Source: Saccharomyces uvarum
Taxonomy: Eukaryota; Ascomycota; Saccharomycetes; Saccharomycetales; Saccharomycetaceae
Assembly (NCBI GenBank): GCA_947243795.1
Contig: OX365940.1
Location: forward strand, 124,001 to 188,000
Length of the DNA stretch: 64,000 nucleotides
Direction of reading: 5' to 3'
In this document: positions 31,031 to 41,002 of the stretch, piece after piece
Layout: the number at the start of each line of letters is the position of its first letter
Position numbering within the stretch: the stretch's first letter is position 1
The notes under the pieces: generated by a model
What the model saw: only the letters and a program-made list of their open reading frames with translations
Told to the model about the DNA's origin: nothing
The model's database searches: none
Position numbers and translations under genes: made by a program

Positions 31031-32180
31031 CTACCTATCCAAAATACCCTTAGATTTAGCATCTGGTTGATAACGCAATGACCATTTAGGCCCCATAACG
31101 GTGACCAGAGCCATGTCCAGAAATGTGAAAATCCATGAAGCACAGTAGACCAAAAACGAACATATTGCCACTAATCTGACTAAAAACTGTACGAAGCTTA
31201 AACGAACATCGGAAACAACAATGGACAATGGCTCAAAATTGTACTTGAAAGAAATGCCCAGCACCCTCTTAGTACTACCATCTATATTCGAGTAACGGTA
31301 ATCGTTAACGGAGTATTGGTTTGTATCTACTTCTGCCCCTAATTTCTGGAAAAGTGTTGGAACAACGGATGTGTAATAAACATAAGCAGTCAAGGGTTCA
31401 TCCTTGCTGAACTGGGCAGTGTTGTCCAATGGATTATCGATATATGGGTAGAAGTCACCATACGAAAACTCGTTGATGACGTGAGCAAAATTCAGATCTT
31501 CCAGTGGCGCTTTACGTAAATCCACATAACCTAAACCCTTTGCTGTAATCTGAAGTTCGCCACTAACTCTATTCACTGGGACGGATCCGAATATGTGACA
31601 GCCATTGAATTCCGGAAGGTGTGCATTCATAGGATCACTATCATCAAAGAATGCTCTGGTATCTAGTTTTTCTCTGAATTCTGCTGGGATAGCTTCACCT
31701 AAAATCTCATCCAATTCGGGTGTAATAATTTCATTAATACCATTGACTTTCGTGTCATAAGGAATGAAAAAGGGCATGTCCTCCAACTGCAGCTCCTCTG
31801 ATACAAGCTTTCTATCCATTGTTTGGTCTCTGACGTTGATGTGCAGCCATTCACATTTCGTATTAACGTATAGATCCATGTTGATTTGGACGGTATCTCT
31901 GACTTGGCTGTCCACCGTGTATTGGTAGTCGATGTACCCACCAAAGTATTCACCAAACTCTGTCCATGCTATGAATAGTAGGAACAGATACGTCAGCAAA
32001 GAGGTTAGGCCACCTTTGGTAGACTTCTTCTTGTACTGTTCCTCAGTTTTGGCTGTAGGGTTGGATTTCCATAACTGTTAGTGAAAAAGCAAAACAAATA
32101 GAAAAGAAAGGAAGTGAAGCAACCTACTTCAGAAAAACTATAAACATACGAAACGCATCAAATGTCTTTAACCCTGCCAT
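31031..32180 (-). CDS. ERV41: COPII vesicle protein Erv41, two exons
   Basis: 350 aa after splicing. Exon 1 is 32150-32180 (MAGLKTFDAF plus one base) and exon 2 is 31031-32052. Donor GTATGT (32149-32144), acceptor CAG ending at 32053; the split codon CCC restores the FPKTEEQYKKK seen in S. cerevisiae. Erv41 and Erv46 form a cycling ER-Golgi receptor that returns ER proteins lacking HDEL. Two membrane segments: near residue 30-45 (LTYLFLLFIAW) and near the C-terminus (FLVRLVAICSFLVYCASWIFTF). The large lumenal domain lies between them. The segment YSNIDGSTKRVLG near residue 260 is diverged from S. cerevisiae. Confidence 0.94.
32053..32149 (-). other. ERV41 intron with variant branch site
   Basis: 97-bp intron, GTATGT donor and CAG acceptor. 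The only good branch-site candidate is CACTAAC (32077-32083 on the minus strand), one base off TACTAAC. Splicing is required: the spliced frame gives the conserved Erv41 N-terminus. Confidence 0.88.
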
Positions 32181-32396
32181 CGTGTGCTCTTGGCGTTCCT
32201 ACCCTGTACTAGCTGACAAGACTGTGTTAAATGAATATCTCTTTTGCTGAATTTCATTAAGTAGTGATTGTCATCTTCTCGAAGGCTCGGCCGAGTGAAA
32301 AATAATGGTTATGCGTAAAATGTTCAATACTAAAATAGTGTGTATATTTCTATACATTTTATAGATTTATTGTAGTAAGGAGGCTCTGTGGTAGGG

Positions 32397-33506
32397 TCAT
32401 TTCTCCATAGAATCTGGAGAAGTGGGGATAGACTCGTTTTCTGTGCACTTATCAGACCTCTTTGACTTGGCTTTGTAATGGTTTGCAGCAAGAAATGCAA
32501 GTAGCAGTAGTACCCATTGAATAGCGTATCTGGCAAGCCCCATGATGAACCCGCTTCCTACGTTTACTTGCAGCAATTCCCAACCTGTAGTGTGTGGTAC
32601 AGCACGGTCCGGTCCTACCATGGATACGTCATCTGGTTCCAAAGTTTTCAGTGCAATCAAATATATGACGTTACATAATAATGTCAGGGTAGAGAGAGTT
32701 ACTAATATTGAGCTTGAAAACTTCAAAAGGATAGGAAACAAGCGATGGCGTTTTCCGACGCTGAGAGCACCTCCAAAGGCCGACACGACGCAGATACTGA
32801 GGAATCCAACTATAATCTCTAAAACGGCAAGGTAAAAAACCATGCCGTTGAACACCATTAATATATATGCCAGATTAACCCCCCTTGAGTAATTCTTTGT
32901 TGGCGATTGGTCCTTTACATTTGGATCAGGTGTGCCAATTAAGGCTTTTGACAGGGCATTCCCGCTATGTTTGTCATGTTTCAGGAAATCGCGAATGGAT
33001 GTCAGTGCCAACCGGTACGTTAACACCAGAGAGTCACCAAACTTCTTGGTTTCATTGGATCGTGTTGTAGAAATATTACCCAATTGGATTCCAACATCCC
33101 GGACTAGTACTTCAAGTACATCCATCCCGTAATTCTCATTCGAAGTGCAGTAAATTTTACTTCTATTACTCCGCTTACAAAATCCAAAATAATTAAGCTC
33201 AAAAACTTTATCAGGTTGAAACGTATCTACCAAATTTTCATCCTCATATACGCTTGGATCGGTTAACTCATTTGACCAACCCATGTCAATCGTCAGGTAT
33301 GAAATCAACCTCAAAAACTCTCTTACACTTGCAATAAACTCATTAGCCGTATTTGATCCTCCGATGACAGTTACTGTAAACTGTGGGGCACATAGTCGAA
33401 GCCCTTTACTTGTTGTACATGTTGTAGTTGGCAAATAGAGTAAAAATTGGGATAAGCTTAAAACCAAAAGGACCGCCCATACAATCAATCGTTTAGGGAA
33501 AAACAT
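32397..33506 (-). CDS. SMA2: Spore membrane assembly protein Sma2
   Basis: 369 aa, the S. cerevisiae length. Sma2 is a meiosis-specific membrane protein needed for prospore membrane assembly. The N-terminus (LIVWAVLLVLSLSQFLLYLP) is a signal-anchor. Three more hydrophobic segments lie at about 215-245, 265-290 and 325-345, giving a four-span layout like that of Sur7/PalI proteins. The extracytosolic loop has several NXS/T sites and Cys pairs. A middle-sporulation element lies just upstream. Confidence 0.93.
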   Translation of the reverse strand: MFFPKRLIVWAVLLVLSLSQFLLYLPTTTCTTSKGLRLCAPQFTVTVIGGSNTANEFIASVREFLRLISYLTIDMGWSNELTDPSVYEDENLVDTFQPDKVFELNYFGFCKRSNRSKIYCTSNENYGMDVLEVLVRDVGIQLGNISTTRSNETKKFGDSLVLTYRLALTSIRDFLKHDKHSGNALSKALIGTPDPNVKDQSPTKNYSRGVNLAYILMVFNGMVFYLAVLEIIVGFLSICVVSAFGGALSVGKRHRLFPILLKFSSSILVTLSTLTLLCNVIYLIALKTLEPDDVSMVGPDRAVPHTTGWELLQVNVGSGFIMGLARYAIQWVLLLLAFLAANHYKAKSKRSDKCTENESIPTSPDSMEK

Positions 33507-34197
33507 ACTCGTCTCTTATTAATGAAAAGGAATATATATATAGCACGTTGCGTTTTCCCACCCTGAGCCTTGACTGAAGGCAATGTTAAAATTGCATTTT
33601 TTAAAACGTACTATCGAATATACTAGTTTATGGTAACTCATAGAGGATGACACAAAAAACAGGATCTTCCATAATTTACCAAGAAATAAACAAAAAGAAA
33701 AAGATGACTGTAAAATTCCTTCTTAAATGATTTTGTTAGCGTACAGTATACTTTAGTCACAAGTAAAACACATTGAATAGGCCTACGATTTGCAATGGGA
33801 TATTTGCAACCAAAGAGTTTTAATTACATGAGTACACCTCCTTACTGTTCTTGGGTGCCACAGGTAAAAAGTAAATTTTACACCAAAGAATGACAGAGTG
33901 ACGCAAAGTAATGTTCGATCCTCACAAATGACAATTTAGAGCCTGAAGTCGTACTAGGATTGTGCTTCAGCTATTGCTTTTACACGTATTAAACTTTTGG
34001 TATCCTCGGTCTTTTTACTGACGCTGGCATAGCGAGATCGAAAATATCAAAAACAACAACATTGAAAAGAGATGGAATAGAGCAATTGGAAGAGTTATAT
34101 AGACAGCAAATTTAAGCCTCAGACCTTCGAAGAGTGACCGTACACTGCTTATTTAGCTCTTTAGATTCATAGTTGAACGCATATAAGCATCATCGAC
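33507..34197. other. Divergent intergenic SMA2-ORC1
   Basis: 691 bp shared promoter region. Besides the MSE near SMA2 I see only AT-rich sequence and no gene. There is no MCB (ACGCGT) site for ORC1. Confidence 0.5.
33649..33657 (+). promoter_or_regulatory. Middle sporulation element (Ndt80 site) of SMA2
   Basis: GACACAAAA is a full match to the MSE core gNCRCAAAW, about 145 bp upstream of the SMA2 ATG. SMA2 is a middle-meiotic gene in S. cerevisiae, so the site fits its expected regulation. A weaker GACGCAAAG occurs near 33900. Confidence 0.65.
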
Positions 34198-36987
34198 ATG
34201 GCAAAAACACTAAAGGATCTCCAAGGCTGGGAGATCATAACAACTGATGAGCAAGGCAATATAATCGATGGAGGCCAGAAAAGGTCCCGCCGAAGAGGTG
34301 CTCGAACTGAAAATTTCCTAAAGAGAAATTCCGATGGAACGAAAATTGGCCGCGGTGATAGTGTTGTTATGCATAATGAGGCAGCAGGGACATACTCTGT
34401 TTATATGATCCAGGAGTTAAGGCTTAATACATTGAATAACGTAGTCGAATTATGGGCTCTCACCTATTTGAGATGGTTCGAAGTCAACCCATTAGCTCAT
34501 TACAGACAATTTAATCCGGCTGTCAACATACTAAATCGTCCCCTGAGCTATTATAACAAGAAGTTCTCTGAAAGTGCAAATAAAAATGAACTATATTTGA
34601 CTGCGGAGTTAGCCGAATTGCAACTTTCAAATTTTATCAGGGTTGCCCATATCGTAGATGAGATCAAATGGGATGAACTGAAGGATGGCATTGATACGGA
34701 AAGGGATTTTATGGTTCGTTATATCTGTGAGCCGACCGGTGATAAGTTTGTGAATATTAATATTGAGGATGTTAAAGGTTACGTATACAAGCTGGAACCG
34801 AAGGAGGCCCAAGAGTATTTGAAAGACCTGACGTTGCCACCGAAAAGAAGAGAAACCAAGACAGGTTCACCAGGAAGAAAAAAAAGTAAAACTACTCGAG
34901 CTGCCCAAAACTCAGATGCTCAAACAGGGGGAGCGAATATAAATGATAAAGAGGACAGCAATAATGATGAAGAACCTTCCGATTATCAAAGTTCGTCGGA
35001 TAAAGAGGATGACGTTCAAATTAATGAGGATATGAGTAGCTACGAAGCATCAGCGGATGAACTTAAAGAAGAGGAAGAGGAAGAAGAGGAAGAAGAGGAA
35101 GAGGAAGAAGAGGAAGTGGAAGAAGACGAGGAAGAAGAAGAAGGGAATACTCATAGGAAATCACAAAGGAAGACTACGGTAAAGTTAAGCGACGATGATC
35201 CGGACATTTTGGTACAACAAGCGCCAAAAAAGAGAGGCCGTAAGCCTAAAGATCCCAATAAGCCACGTCAAATGTTATTGATATCTTCGTGCCGTGCGAA
35301 TAATACTCCAGTGATTAGGAAATTTACGAAAAAAAATGTCGCTAGAGCCAAAAAGAAGTATACCCCCTTTTCGAAAAGATTCAAATCTATTGCGGCCATT
35401 CCTGATTTAACAACGCTACCGGAATTTTATGAAAGCTCATCAAAACTAACAGCATCGAGCTTTGAAAATCATCTGAAAACCACCCAAAAACATCAAATTG
35501 TGGAAACAATTTTCTCCAAAGTTAAGAAACAGTTAAACTCCTCGTATGTCAAAGAAAAGATATTGGAATCGACAAATTTCCAAGATTATTTGCCAGCTAG
35601 AGAAAACGAGTTTGCCTCTATTTATTTAAGTGCATATAGCGCAATTGAATCTAACTCTGCTACCACCATATATGTAGCTGGTACACCCGGTGTGGGCAAA
35701 ACTTTAACCGTAAGGGAAGTTGTAAAGGAGTTGATTTCGTCTTCTGCACAACAAGAATTACCGGACTTTCTTTATGTGGAGATAAATGGGTTGAAAATGG
35801 TAAAACCTACAGATTGCTACGAAACTTTATGGAACAAAGTCTCTGGTGAAAGGTTGACATGGGCGGCATCAATGGAATCATTAGAATTTTATTTCAAAAG
35901 AGTACCCAAGGATAAGAAAAAAACGATCGTGGTCCTATTGGATGAGCTTGATGCGATGGTGACAAAATCTCAAGATATTATGTATAATTTCTTCAATTGG
36001 ACCACTTACGAAAACGCTAAGCTTATTGTCATCGCAGTTGCCAATACAATGGACTTACCTGAACGTCAGCTAGGTAATAAGGTTACATCAAGAATTGGGT
36101 TCACCAGAATTATGTTCACTGGGTATACTCATGAAGAGTTAAAAAATATTATTGATTTGAGGCTTAAGGGACTGAACGATTCATTTTTCTATGTTGATAT
36201 AAAGACCGGTAATGCAATATTGATGGATTCAGTCGGGAATGACGCCACAGTAGAACTAACGTTACCTGCAAATGTAAAAAAAATTCGTCTAAGAATGAGT
36301 CCCGATGCCATTGAAATTGCTTCGAGAAAAGTAGCAAGTGTCAGCGGTGACGCAAGAAGAGCCTTAAAAGTTTGCAAGAGGGCAGCGGAGATCGCAGAAA
36401 AACATTATATGGCTAAACATGGTTACGGTTATGACGGTAAAATGGTCATTGAGGATGAAGATTATGGTCAAATGTACGACGGTGAGGACGAAGATCTTAT
36501 CGCTAACGAAAAAGCTAACAAAGACGATGACGACGATGACGACGATGAAGTACAAACTGTTCACATAACGCATGTCATGAAAGCTTTGAACGAGACATTG
36601 AACTCTCATGCGATCACATTTATGACAAGGCTTTCCTTCACGGCAAAGCTATTCATTTACGCATTACTAAACTTGATGAAGAAGAATGGATCCCAAGAAC
36701 AAGAACTGGGTGACATTGTCGATGAGATCAAGCTACTTATTGAAGTGAATGGTAATAACAAGTTTGTTCTGGAAATAACAAAAACGCTGTTTCAACAGGG
36801 AAGTGATAATATCTCTGAACAATTGAGAATTATATCATGGGATTTCATCCTCAATCAACTGCTTGACGCTGGTATCTTGTTCAAACAAACCATGCAGAAC
36901 GATAGAATATGTTGTGTTAAGCTGAATATATCAGTAGAAGAAGCGAAGAGAGCTATGAAGGAAGATGAGACTTTGAGAAGTTTATAG
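34198..36987 (+). CDS. ORC1: Origin recognition complex subunit 1
   Basis: 929 aa (914 in S. cerevisiae). Orc1 is the ATP-binding subunit that drives ORC binding to origins. A BAH domain (about residues 48-190; GDSVVMHNEAAGTYSVYMIQ) binds nucleosomes; its paralogue Sir3 is a silencing protein. A disordered acidic region has a Glu run at about 290-322, then basic patches (KKRGRKPKDPNKPRQ, an AT-hook-like initiator motif near 352). The AAA+ module has Walker A GTPGVGKT (~494-501) and Walker B VVLLDELDAM (~578), and a winged-helix domain ends the protein. The extra length is probably in the acidic region. Confidence 0.97.
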   Translation: MAKTLKDLQGWEIITTDEQGNIIDGGQKRSRRRGARTENFLKRNSDGTKIGRGDSVVMHNEAAGTYSVYMIQELRLNTLNNVVELWALTYLRWFEVNPLAHYRQFNPAVNILNRPLSYYNKKFSESANKNELYLTAELAELQLSNFIRVAHIVDEIKWDELKDGIDTERDFMVRYICEPTGDKFVNINIEDVKGYVYKLEPKEAQEYLKDLTLPPKRRETKTGSPGRKKSKTTRAAQNSDAQTGGANINDKEDSNNDEEPSDYQSSSDKEDDVQINEDMSSYEASADELKEEEEEEEEEEEEEEEEVEEDEEEEEGNTHRKSQRKTTVKLSDDDPDILVQQAPKKRGRKPKDPNKPRQMLLISSCRANNTPVIRKFTKKNVARAKKKYTPFSKRFKSIAAIPDLTTLPEFYESSSKLTASSFENHLKTTQKHQIVETIFSKVKKQLNSSYVKEKILESTNFQDYLPARENEFASIYLSAYSAIESNSATTIYVAGTPGVGKTLTVREVVKELISSSAQQELPDFLYVEINGLKMVKPTDCYETLWNKVSGERLTWAASMESLEFYFKRVPKDKKKTIVVLLDELDAMVTKSQDIMYNFFNWTTYENAKLIVIAVANTMDLPERQLGNKVTSRIGFTRIMFTGYTHEELKNIIDLRLKGLNDSFFYVDIKTGNAILMDSVGNDATVELTLPANVKKIRLRMSPDAIEIASRKVASVSGDARRALKVCKRAAEIAEKHYMAKHGYGYDGKMVIEDEDYGQMYDGEDEDLIANEKANKDDDDDDDDEVQTVHITHVMKALNETLNSHAITFMTRLSFTAKLFIYALLNLMKKNGSQEQELGDIVDEIKLLIEVNGNNKFVLEITKTLFQQGSDNISEQLRIISWDFILNQLLDAGILFKQTMQNDRICCVKLNISVEEAKRAMKEDETLRSL

Positions 36988-37169
36988 ATCCTATTTTTTT
37001 AATTCTTCACCTTGCATATACATACGTACCTACATATTAGTGCATTCATTCAAACATAGCAGGTTATGAACGTACATACTTTCTATATTCCCCTCAAAGC
37101 CATCGTATCATTCGTTTTTAAATATGCTAATGCGCAACCTCTCGCATTGACCTGCGAGTGTGGTTCCCT

Positions 37170-37910
37170 TCATGAGTTAACACCGGGCGAAGGTGCCTTT
37201 GATGAGGATGACGAAGAGGAGTTTCTCATGTTGTTACTCTTTCTATCCTGGCTACTACTATGATGTCGACGTTGCTGGCTACCCAAGTGCTTATATATTA
37301 AAAGTGGATCGCCGATTTCGTTAATTTCCGGGATGGTCAGAGTTAGATTGAAGATCTTGGCCAATGCAATTTTGAAAATTTTTTGAATGTTTATGGACTT
37401 GGCTGTAGAACAAAATACAAGCGGTGCGTTCATGACCTGTGCGTATTTCATACTCGTTCTCGAGATTTGTTCCTGATACTCTGGGTCTAAATCTATGAGT
37501 AAATCGTACTTCGTGCCCACCAAAATGGGGATTGCCGAGTCATTCAGCCCATATGCCTGTCTATACCACTCCTTTATTGAGCTCAGCGTCTCCGGACGCG
37601 TTAGGTCAAACAAGAAGATGATCACTGAGGACCCCACCGTCGCAATCGGAAGCATGTTAATAAACTCCCTCTGTCCTCCCAAATCCATTATGGAAAATAT
37701 AATATCGGTTGAGCGTATGCTAACTTTTCTTTTCAGGAAGTTCACACCCAGCGTCTGTGTGTATTCCTTATCGTATATGTTTTGCACATACTTCACCATC
37801 AACGACGTCTTCCCGACCTGCGCATCCCCTACTAGTCCCACTTGAACCTCTACCTGATTCCGTACTGCAGGGATAGAACTATTTCCTCCGGTGCTTGGTG
37901 TAGTCATCAT
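37170..37910 (-). CDS. TEM1: Ras-like GTPase of the mitotic exit network
   Basis: 246 aa (245 if the second of two adjacent ATGs, at 37907, is used). Tem1 sits on the spindle pole body, is held inactive by Bub2-Bfa1, and starts mitotic exit through Cdc15. G-motifs: G1 GDAQVGKTS (~27-35), G2 [13 protein letters not shown]3 DLGGQ (~72-76), G4 TKYD, G5 CSTAKS. The core is nearly identical to S. cerevisiae. The C-terminal Ser/His-rich tail is more diverged and has no prenylation box, as expected for Tem1. Confidence 0.97.
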   Translation of the reverse strand: MMTTPSTGGNSSIPAVRNQVEVQVGLVGDAQVGKTSLMVKYVQNIYDKEYTQTLGVNFLKRKVSIRSTDIIFSIMDLGGQREFINMLPIATVGSSVIIFLFDLTRPETLSSIKEWYRQAYGLNDSAIPILVGTKYDLLIDLDPEYQEQISRTSMKYAQVMNAPLVFCSTAKSINIQKIFKIALAKIFNLTLTIPEINEIGDPLLIYKHLGSQQRRHHSSSQDRKSNNMRNSSSSSSSKAPSPGVNS

Positions 37911-38497
37911 ATCCTAAGTCGATTCACTCTTCAGCCTTTTCTACAACCAAGTACCTACTCAACGTCTATTTTTTCTCGAAAAGGTACCACCAAAGTCAAT
38001 CATCCATAATTTAATCTCCATTTTTTTCCCTTCTGGGTTCTTTTTATTGTTTACCTTTCGATTTTTCATTTTCATCCAGAATTATGGACTGCATGATTTA
38101 GTACACCCACACCCTTTAACATCCGTACATTATTTGATTATTTTTGAAATGTTTCAAATAATTATTTTGAAAGATTTTTTGAAAGAAAATGAGAGCTGTA
38201 GGGACCGAGTCTACGGTAGAAAAGCCGCCAGACTGTTCGGGAAGGGTTAGCCCGGGGTCCAAGGGGGAAGTGGAGTGGCGTCGGCGTAAAGCTGCCCCTA
38301 CGGAAGGAAATGTCTAGGCCGAGTGCCGATCGCCACGCTGCTTGTCACACAGTCCCATGATACTGATGGTCTCATTAGCGAGTTCAATGTGTAGTTAGTA
38401 GTGGTATTTGATATATGTGAGTAGTAGTGCATTTATACTTAACTAGTTATAATTCGTATTTAAGAAAACCAAGCAAAAAAACCGATCTACACTAATC
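37911..38497. other. Divergent intergenic TEM1-RPS1B
   Basis: 587 bp. Rap1 sites are listed separately. A GC-rich patch lies at about 38200-38340 (CCGGGGTCCAAGGGG and neighbours), and T/A-rich sequence leads to the RPS1B ATG. Confidence 0.55.
38102..38131 (+). promoter_or_regulatory. Tandem Rap1 sites of RPS1B
   Basis: TACACCCACACCC (38102-38114) and ACATCCGTACATT (38119-38131) fit the Rap1 consensus. They lie 370-400 bp upstream of the RPS1B ATG in the same orientation, a standard ribosomal-protein UAS. Confidence 0.8.
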
Positions 38498-39265
38498 ATG
38501 GCTGTTGGTAAGAATAAGAGACTATCCAGAGGTAAGAAGGGTTTGAAGAAGAGGGTCGTAGACCCATTTACCAGAAAGGATTGGTTCGACATCAAAGCCC
38601 CATCCACTTTTGAAAACAGAAATGTTGGTAAGACTTTAGTTAACAAGTCCACTGGTTTGAAGAATGCTTCCGATGCCTTGAAGGGTAGAGTTGTCGAAGT
38701 TTGTTTGGCTGACTTGCAAGGTTCTGAAGACCACTCTTTCAGAAAGGTCAAGTTGAGAGTTGATGAAGTTCAAGGTAAGAACTTGTTGACCAACTTCCAC
38801 GGTATGGACTTCACCACCGACAAATTGAGATCCATGGTCAGAAAATGGCAAACTTTGATTGAAGCTAACGTTACTGTTAAGACTTCCGATGATTACGTTT
38901 TGAGAATCTTTGCTATTGCCTTCACCAGAAAGCAAGCTAATCAAGTTAAGAGACACTCTTACGCTCAATCTTCTCACATCAGATCTATCAGAAAGGTCAT
39001 TTCTGAAATCTTGACCAGAGAAGTCCAAAACTCCACTTTGGCCCAATTGACCTCCAAGTTGATTCCAGAAGTTATCAACAAGGAAATCGAAAACGCTACC
39101 AAGGACATCTTTCCACTACAAAACATCCATGTTAGAAAGGTGAAGTTATTGAAACAACCAAAGTTTGACGTTGGTGCTTTGATGGCTTTGCATGGTGAAG
39201 GTTCCGGTGAAGAAAAGGGTAAGAAGGTTTCTGGTTTCAAGGATGAAGTCTTGGAAACTGTGTAA
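38498..39265 (+). CDS. RPS1B: Small-subunit ribosomal protein eS1
   Basis: 255 aa, identical length to the yeast protein. eS1 lies on the 40S platform near the mRNA exit. The sequence from [19 protein letters not shown] to [12 protein letters not shown] is almost the S. cerevisiae one. Codon use is extremely biased (for example AAG, AGA, TTG, GGT), typical of ribosomal proteins. No intron. The duplicate RPS1A is elsewhere; synteny decides B. Confidence 0.97.
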   Translation: MAVGKNKRLSRGKKGLKKRVVDPFTRKDWFDIKAPSTFENRNVGKTLVNKSTGLKNASDALKGRVVEVCLADLQGSEDHSFRKVKLRVDEVQGKNLLTNFHGMDFTTDKLRSMVRKWQTLIEANVTVKTSDDYVLRIFAIAFTRKQANQVKRHSYAQSSHIRSIRKVISEILTREVQNSTLAQLTSKLIPEVINKEIENATKDIFPLQNIHVRKVKLLKQPKFDVGALMALHGEGSGEEKGKKVSGFKDEVLETV

Positions 39266-39560
39266 ACAAAATAAATATAAATTATAAGATTTGACATGTA
39301 CACAATTTATTAATATGTTTCCTCTTTTTATTATTAATATAATTATTAATTATTTCTAAAATCAAAAAAAGTAAAAAAACAAACAAACAAGGTCCTGCAA
39401 TGGAACTTCCTCTTGCCATTCTCTACACAGTTTTTATAGCCGGTAAGTTCCATATTTGACTTTGTTTTTTTCTTGAACGTTAGATCCCTCGCTTATATGT
39501 CTGTGTTTAAATGCGCTTCCTATTCAATGGGAAGGTACATGCTAGGTGCTAGTTATATAC

Positions 39561-40742
39561 TCATTTTGCTTCTTCAACAGACGAAGACGCACTGTAATCA
39601 CTTCCACTACCGCTACGTTTCCCAGCCGGCTGGTCGTTACTTGCCTCCGCTGCTTCGCTGATAGCATCTCGGTCTTCTATAAATTCTTCGGTCCCTCGTG
39701 TCGTTTCGTCACCAATGCTCTGACGATCATTTTCTTCTTGTTGACTGCTTTCCCCACCAACTTCAGTATCTTCTTTTGACTCCTCGACATCTACCTCCAT
39801 ATCACCTTCATCGTCATTTTCTTCATCGTCCAGGTCATCATATTCATGGCCGCTTTCCTCTTTTTCATTCATAGACTGTATTCTGTTCATCTCCGCCATA
39901 GATCTTTGCCTCTTAAATCTCTCTTTCCTTTCCTCATCTTCATCGGATTCATAATCGTCATCATTATTTTCTCCTGCTCCCTCGATGGGTAAGCCATCTC
40001 TTTTCAAAAGTTCTTCCTTAAAAATTGATGTAATCTTTCCAAATATTTCTGCATCCCTTAGCCACTTCTCCTTATAAGATGATACTTCTTGTCTCACTTT
40101 ATCTATATCCGACTTCATTGAAGTATTGATGCTTTCTAATTCTTTTGGGCCTTTAGAGAAGTCATCATAAACACGATATCTCTCTTCCGTACCACCTCCC
40201 TTTAATTCCGAATCAACCAGTTTCAAATAATTCTTTTTTATTAAAAATTTAACCAAATCATCACCAAGTTCTTTCTCCCATTCTGAGCGTGTTACAACGA
40301 GACTTGTGCGCCCTTCTGATAAACCTTCCACCTCTCTATTAATTACTTTGACGGAATCGTGAAGACCTTGCAATTTTCCAATACGTAAAAGCAGCCTGCT
40401 ATGGATACTCCTTAATTCAGGTAATTTGGCTCCTATGTTTTCCAATTTGGCCAGGGTATCTTGTTGACATGTTTCCCAATTTTCATCTGCTGCTTTCTTT
40501 GTATCAATTGAAGACTGAAGGTCCAAAAATCGAAGCTGCGCACTTTCTTTTAGTTTTGAAATATTTTCTTTAGTCAAAGCCTCAGCCTTACTTTCATCAT
40601 TGGACAATCTACCATTTATAATGCTCTCTGTCAATTTAGTTGCTTTCCCTAGGATATCTAAATATTTGTTGAAGGGAGTGTCTACTTCACTATAATAAAC
40701 TTTGGTCTTGACTTCGTCGATTTGCTTTTCAGATAGAGGCAT
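39561..40742 (-). CDS. MFT1: THO complex subunit Mft1
   Basis: 393 aa (392 in S. cerevisiae). Mft1 is a THO subunit that couples transcription elongation to mRNA export and limits R-loops. The first ~260 residues are helical and coiled-coil-like (LSEKQIDEVKTKVYYSEVD ... IGKLQGLHDSVKVINREVEGL). The last ~140 are a disordered acidic tail (EYDDLDDEENDDEGDMEVDVEE) ending in a Ser-rich end. No defects. Confidence 0.94.
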   Translation of the reverse strand: MPLSEKQIDEVKTKVYYSEVDTPFNKYLDILGKATKLTESIINGRLSNDESKAEALTKENISKLKESAQLRFLDLQSSIDTKKAADENWETCQQDTLAKLENIGAKLPELRSIHSRLLLRIGKLQGLHDSVKVINREVEGLSEGRTSLVVTRSEWEKELGDDLVKFLIKKNYLKLVDSELKGGGTEERYRVYDDFSKGPKELESINTSMKSDIDKVRQEVSSYKEKWLRDAEIFGKITSIFKEELLKRDGLPIEGAGENNDDDYESDEDEERKERFKRQRSMAEMNRIQSMNEKEESGHEYDDLDDEENDDEGDMEVDVEESKEDTEVGGESSQQEENDRQSIGDETTRGTEEFIEDRDAISEAAEASNDQPAGKRSGSGSDYSASSSVEEAK

Positions 40743-41002
40743 AGTGGGCTCCTACGTTCTTTCTGCTTGCAATCTTTTATCCAGTAGCAATAGTATCTAG
40801 TGCATATTCTGTTATACTTTTTTTTACCCGAAAAGTTTCACTAGAAAATAATAGCAAGAATAATTATAGAAAAAAACAATCAAATATTGCAAAACATTAG
40901 TAAAGAAAAAAATAAACACATTGGATAATAGGAATATGCGTTTTCTCGCCTTGATTATTTTAGCAGTTTACTATCTATGTAGTCATTGTGTTATTTATGT
41001 AT

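Noticed and set aside
37066-37263. 65-codon frame between ORC1 and TEM1
   Set aside because: Its C-terminal half is antisense to the TEM1 tail; no independent support.
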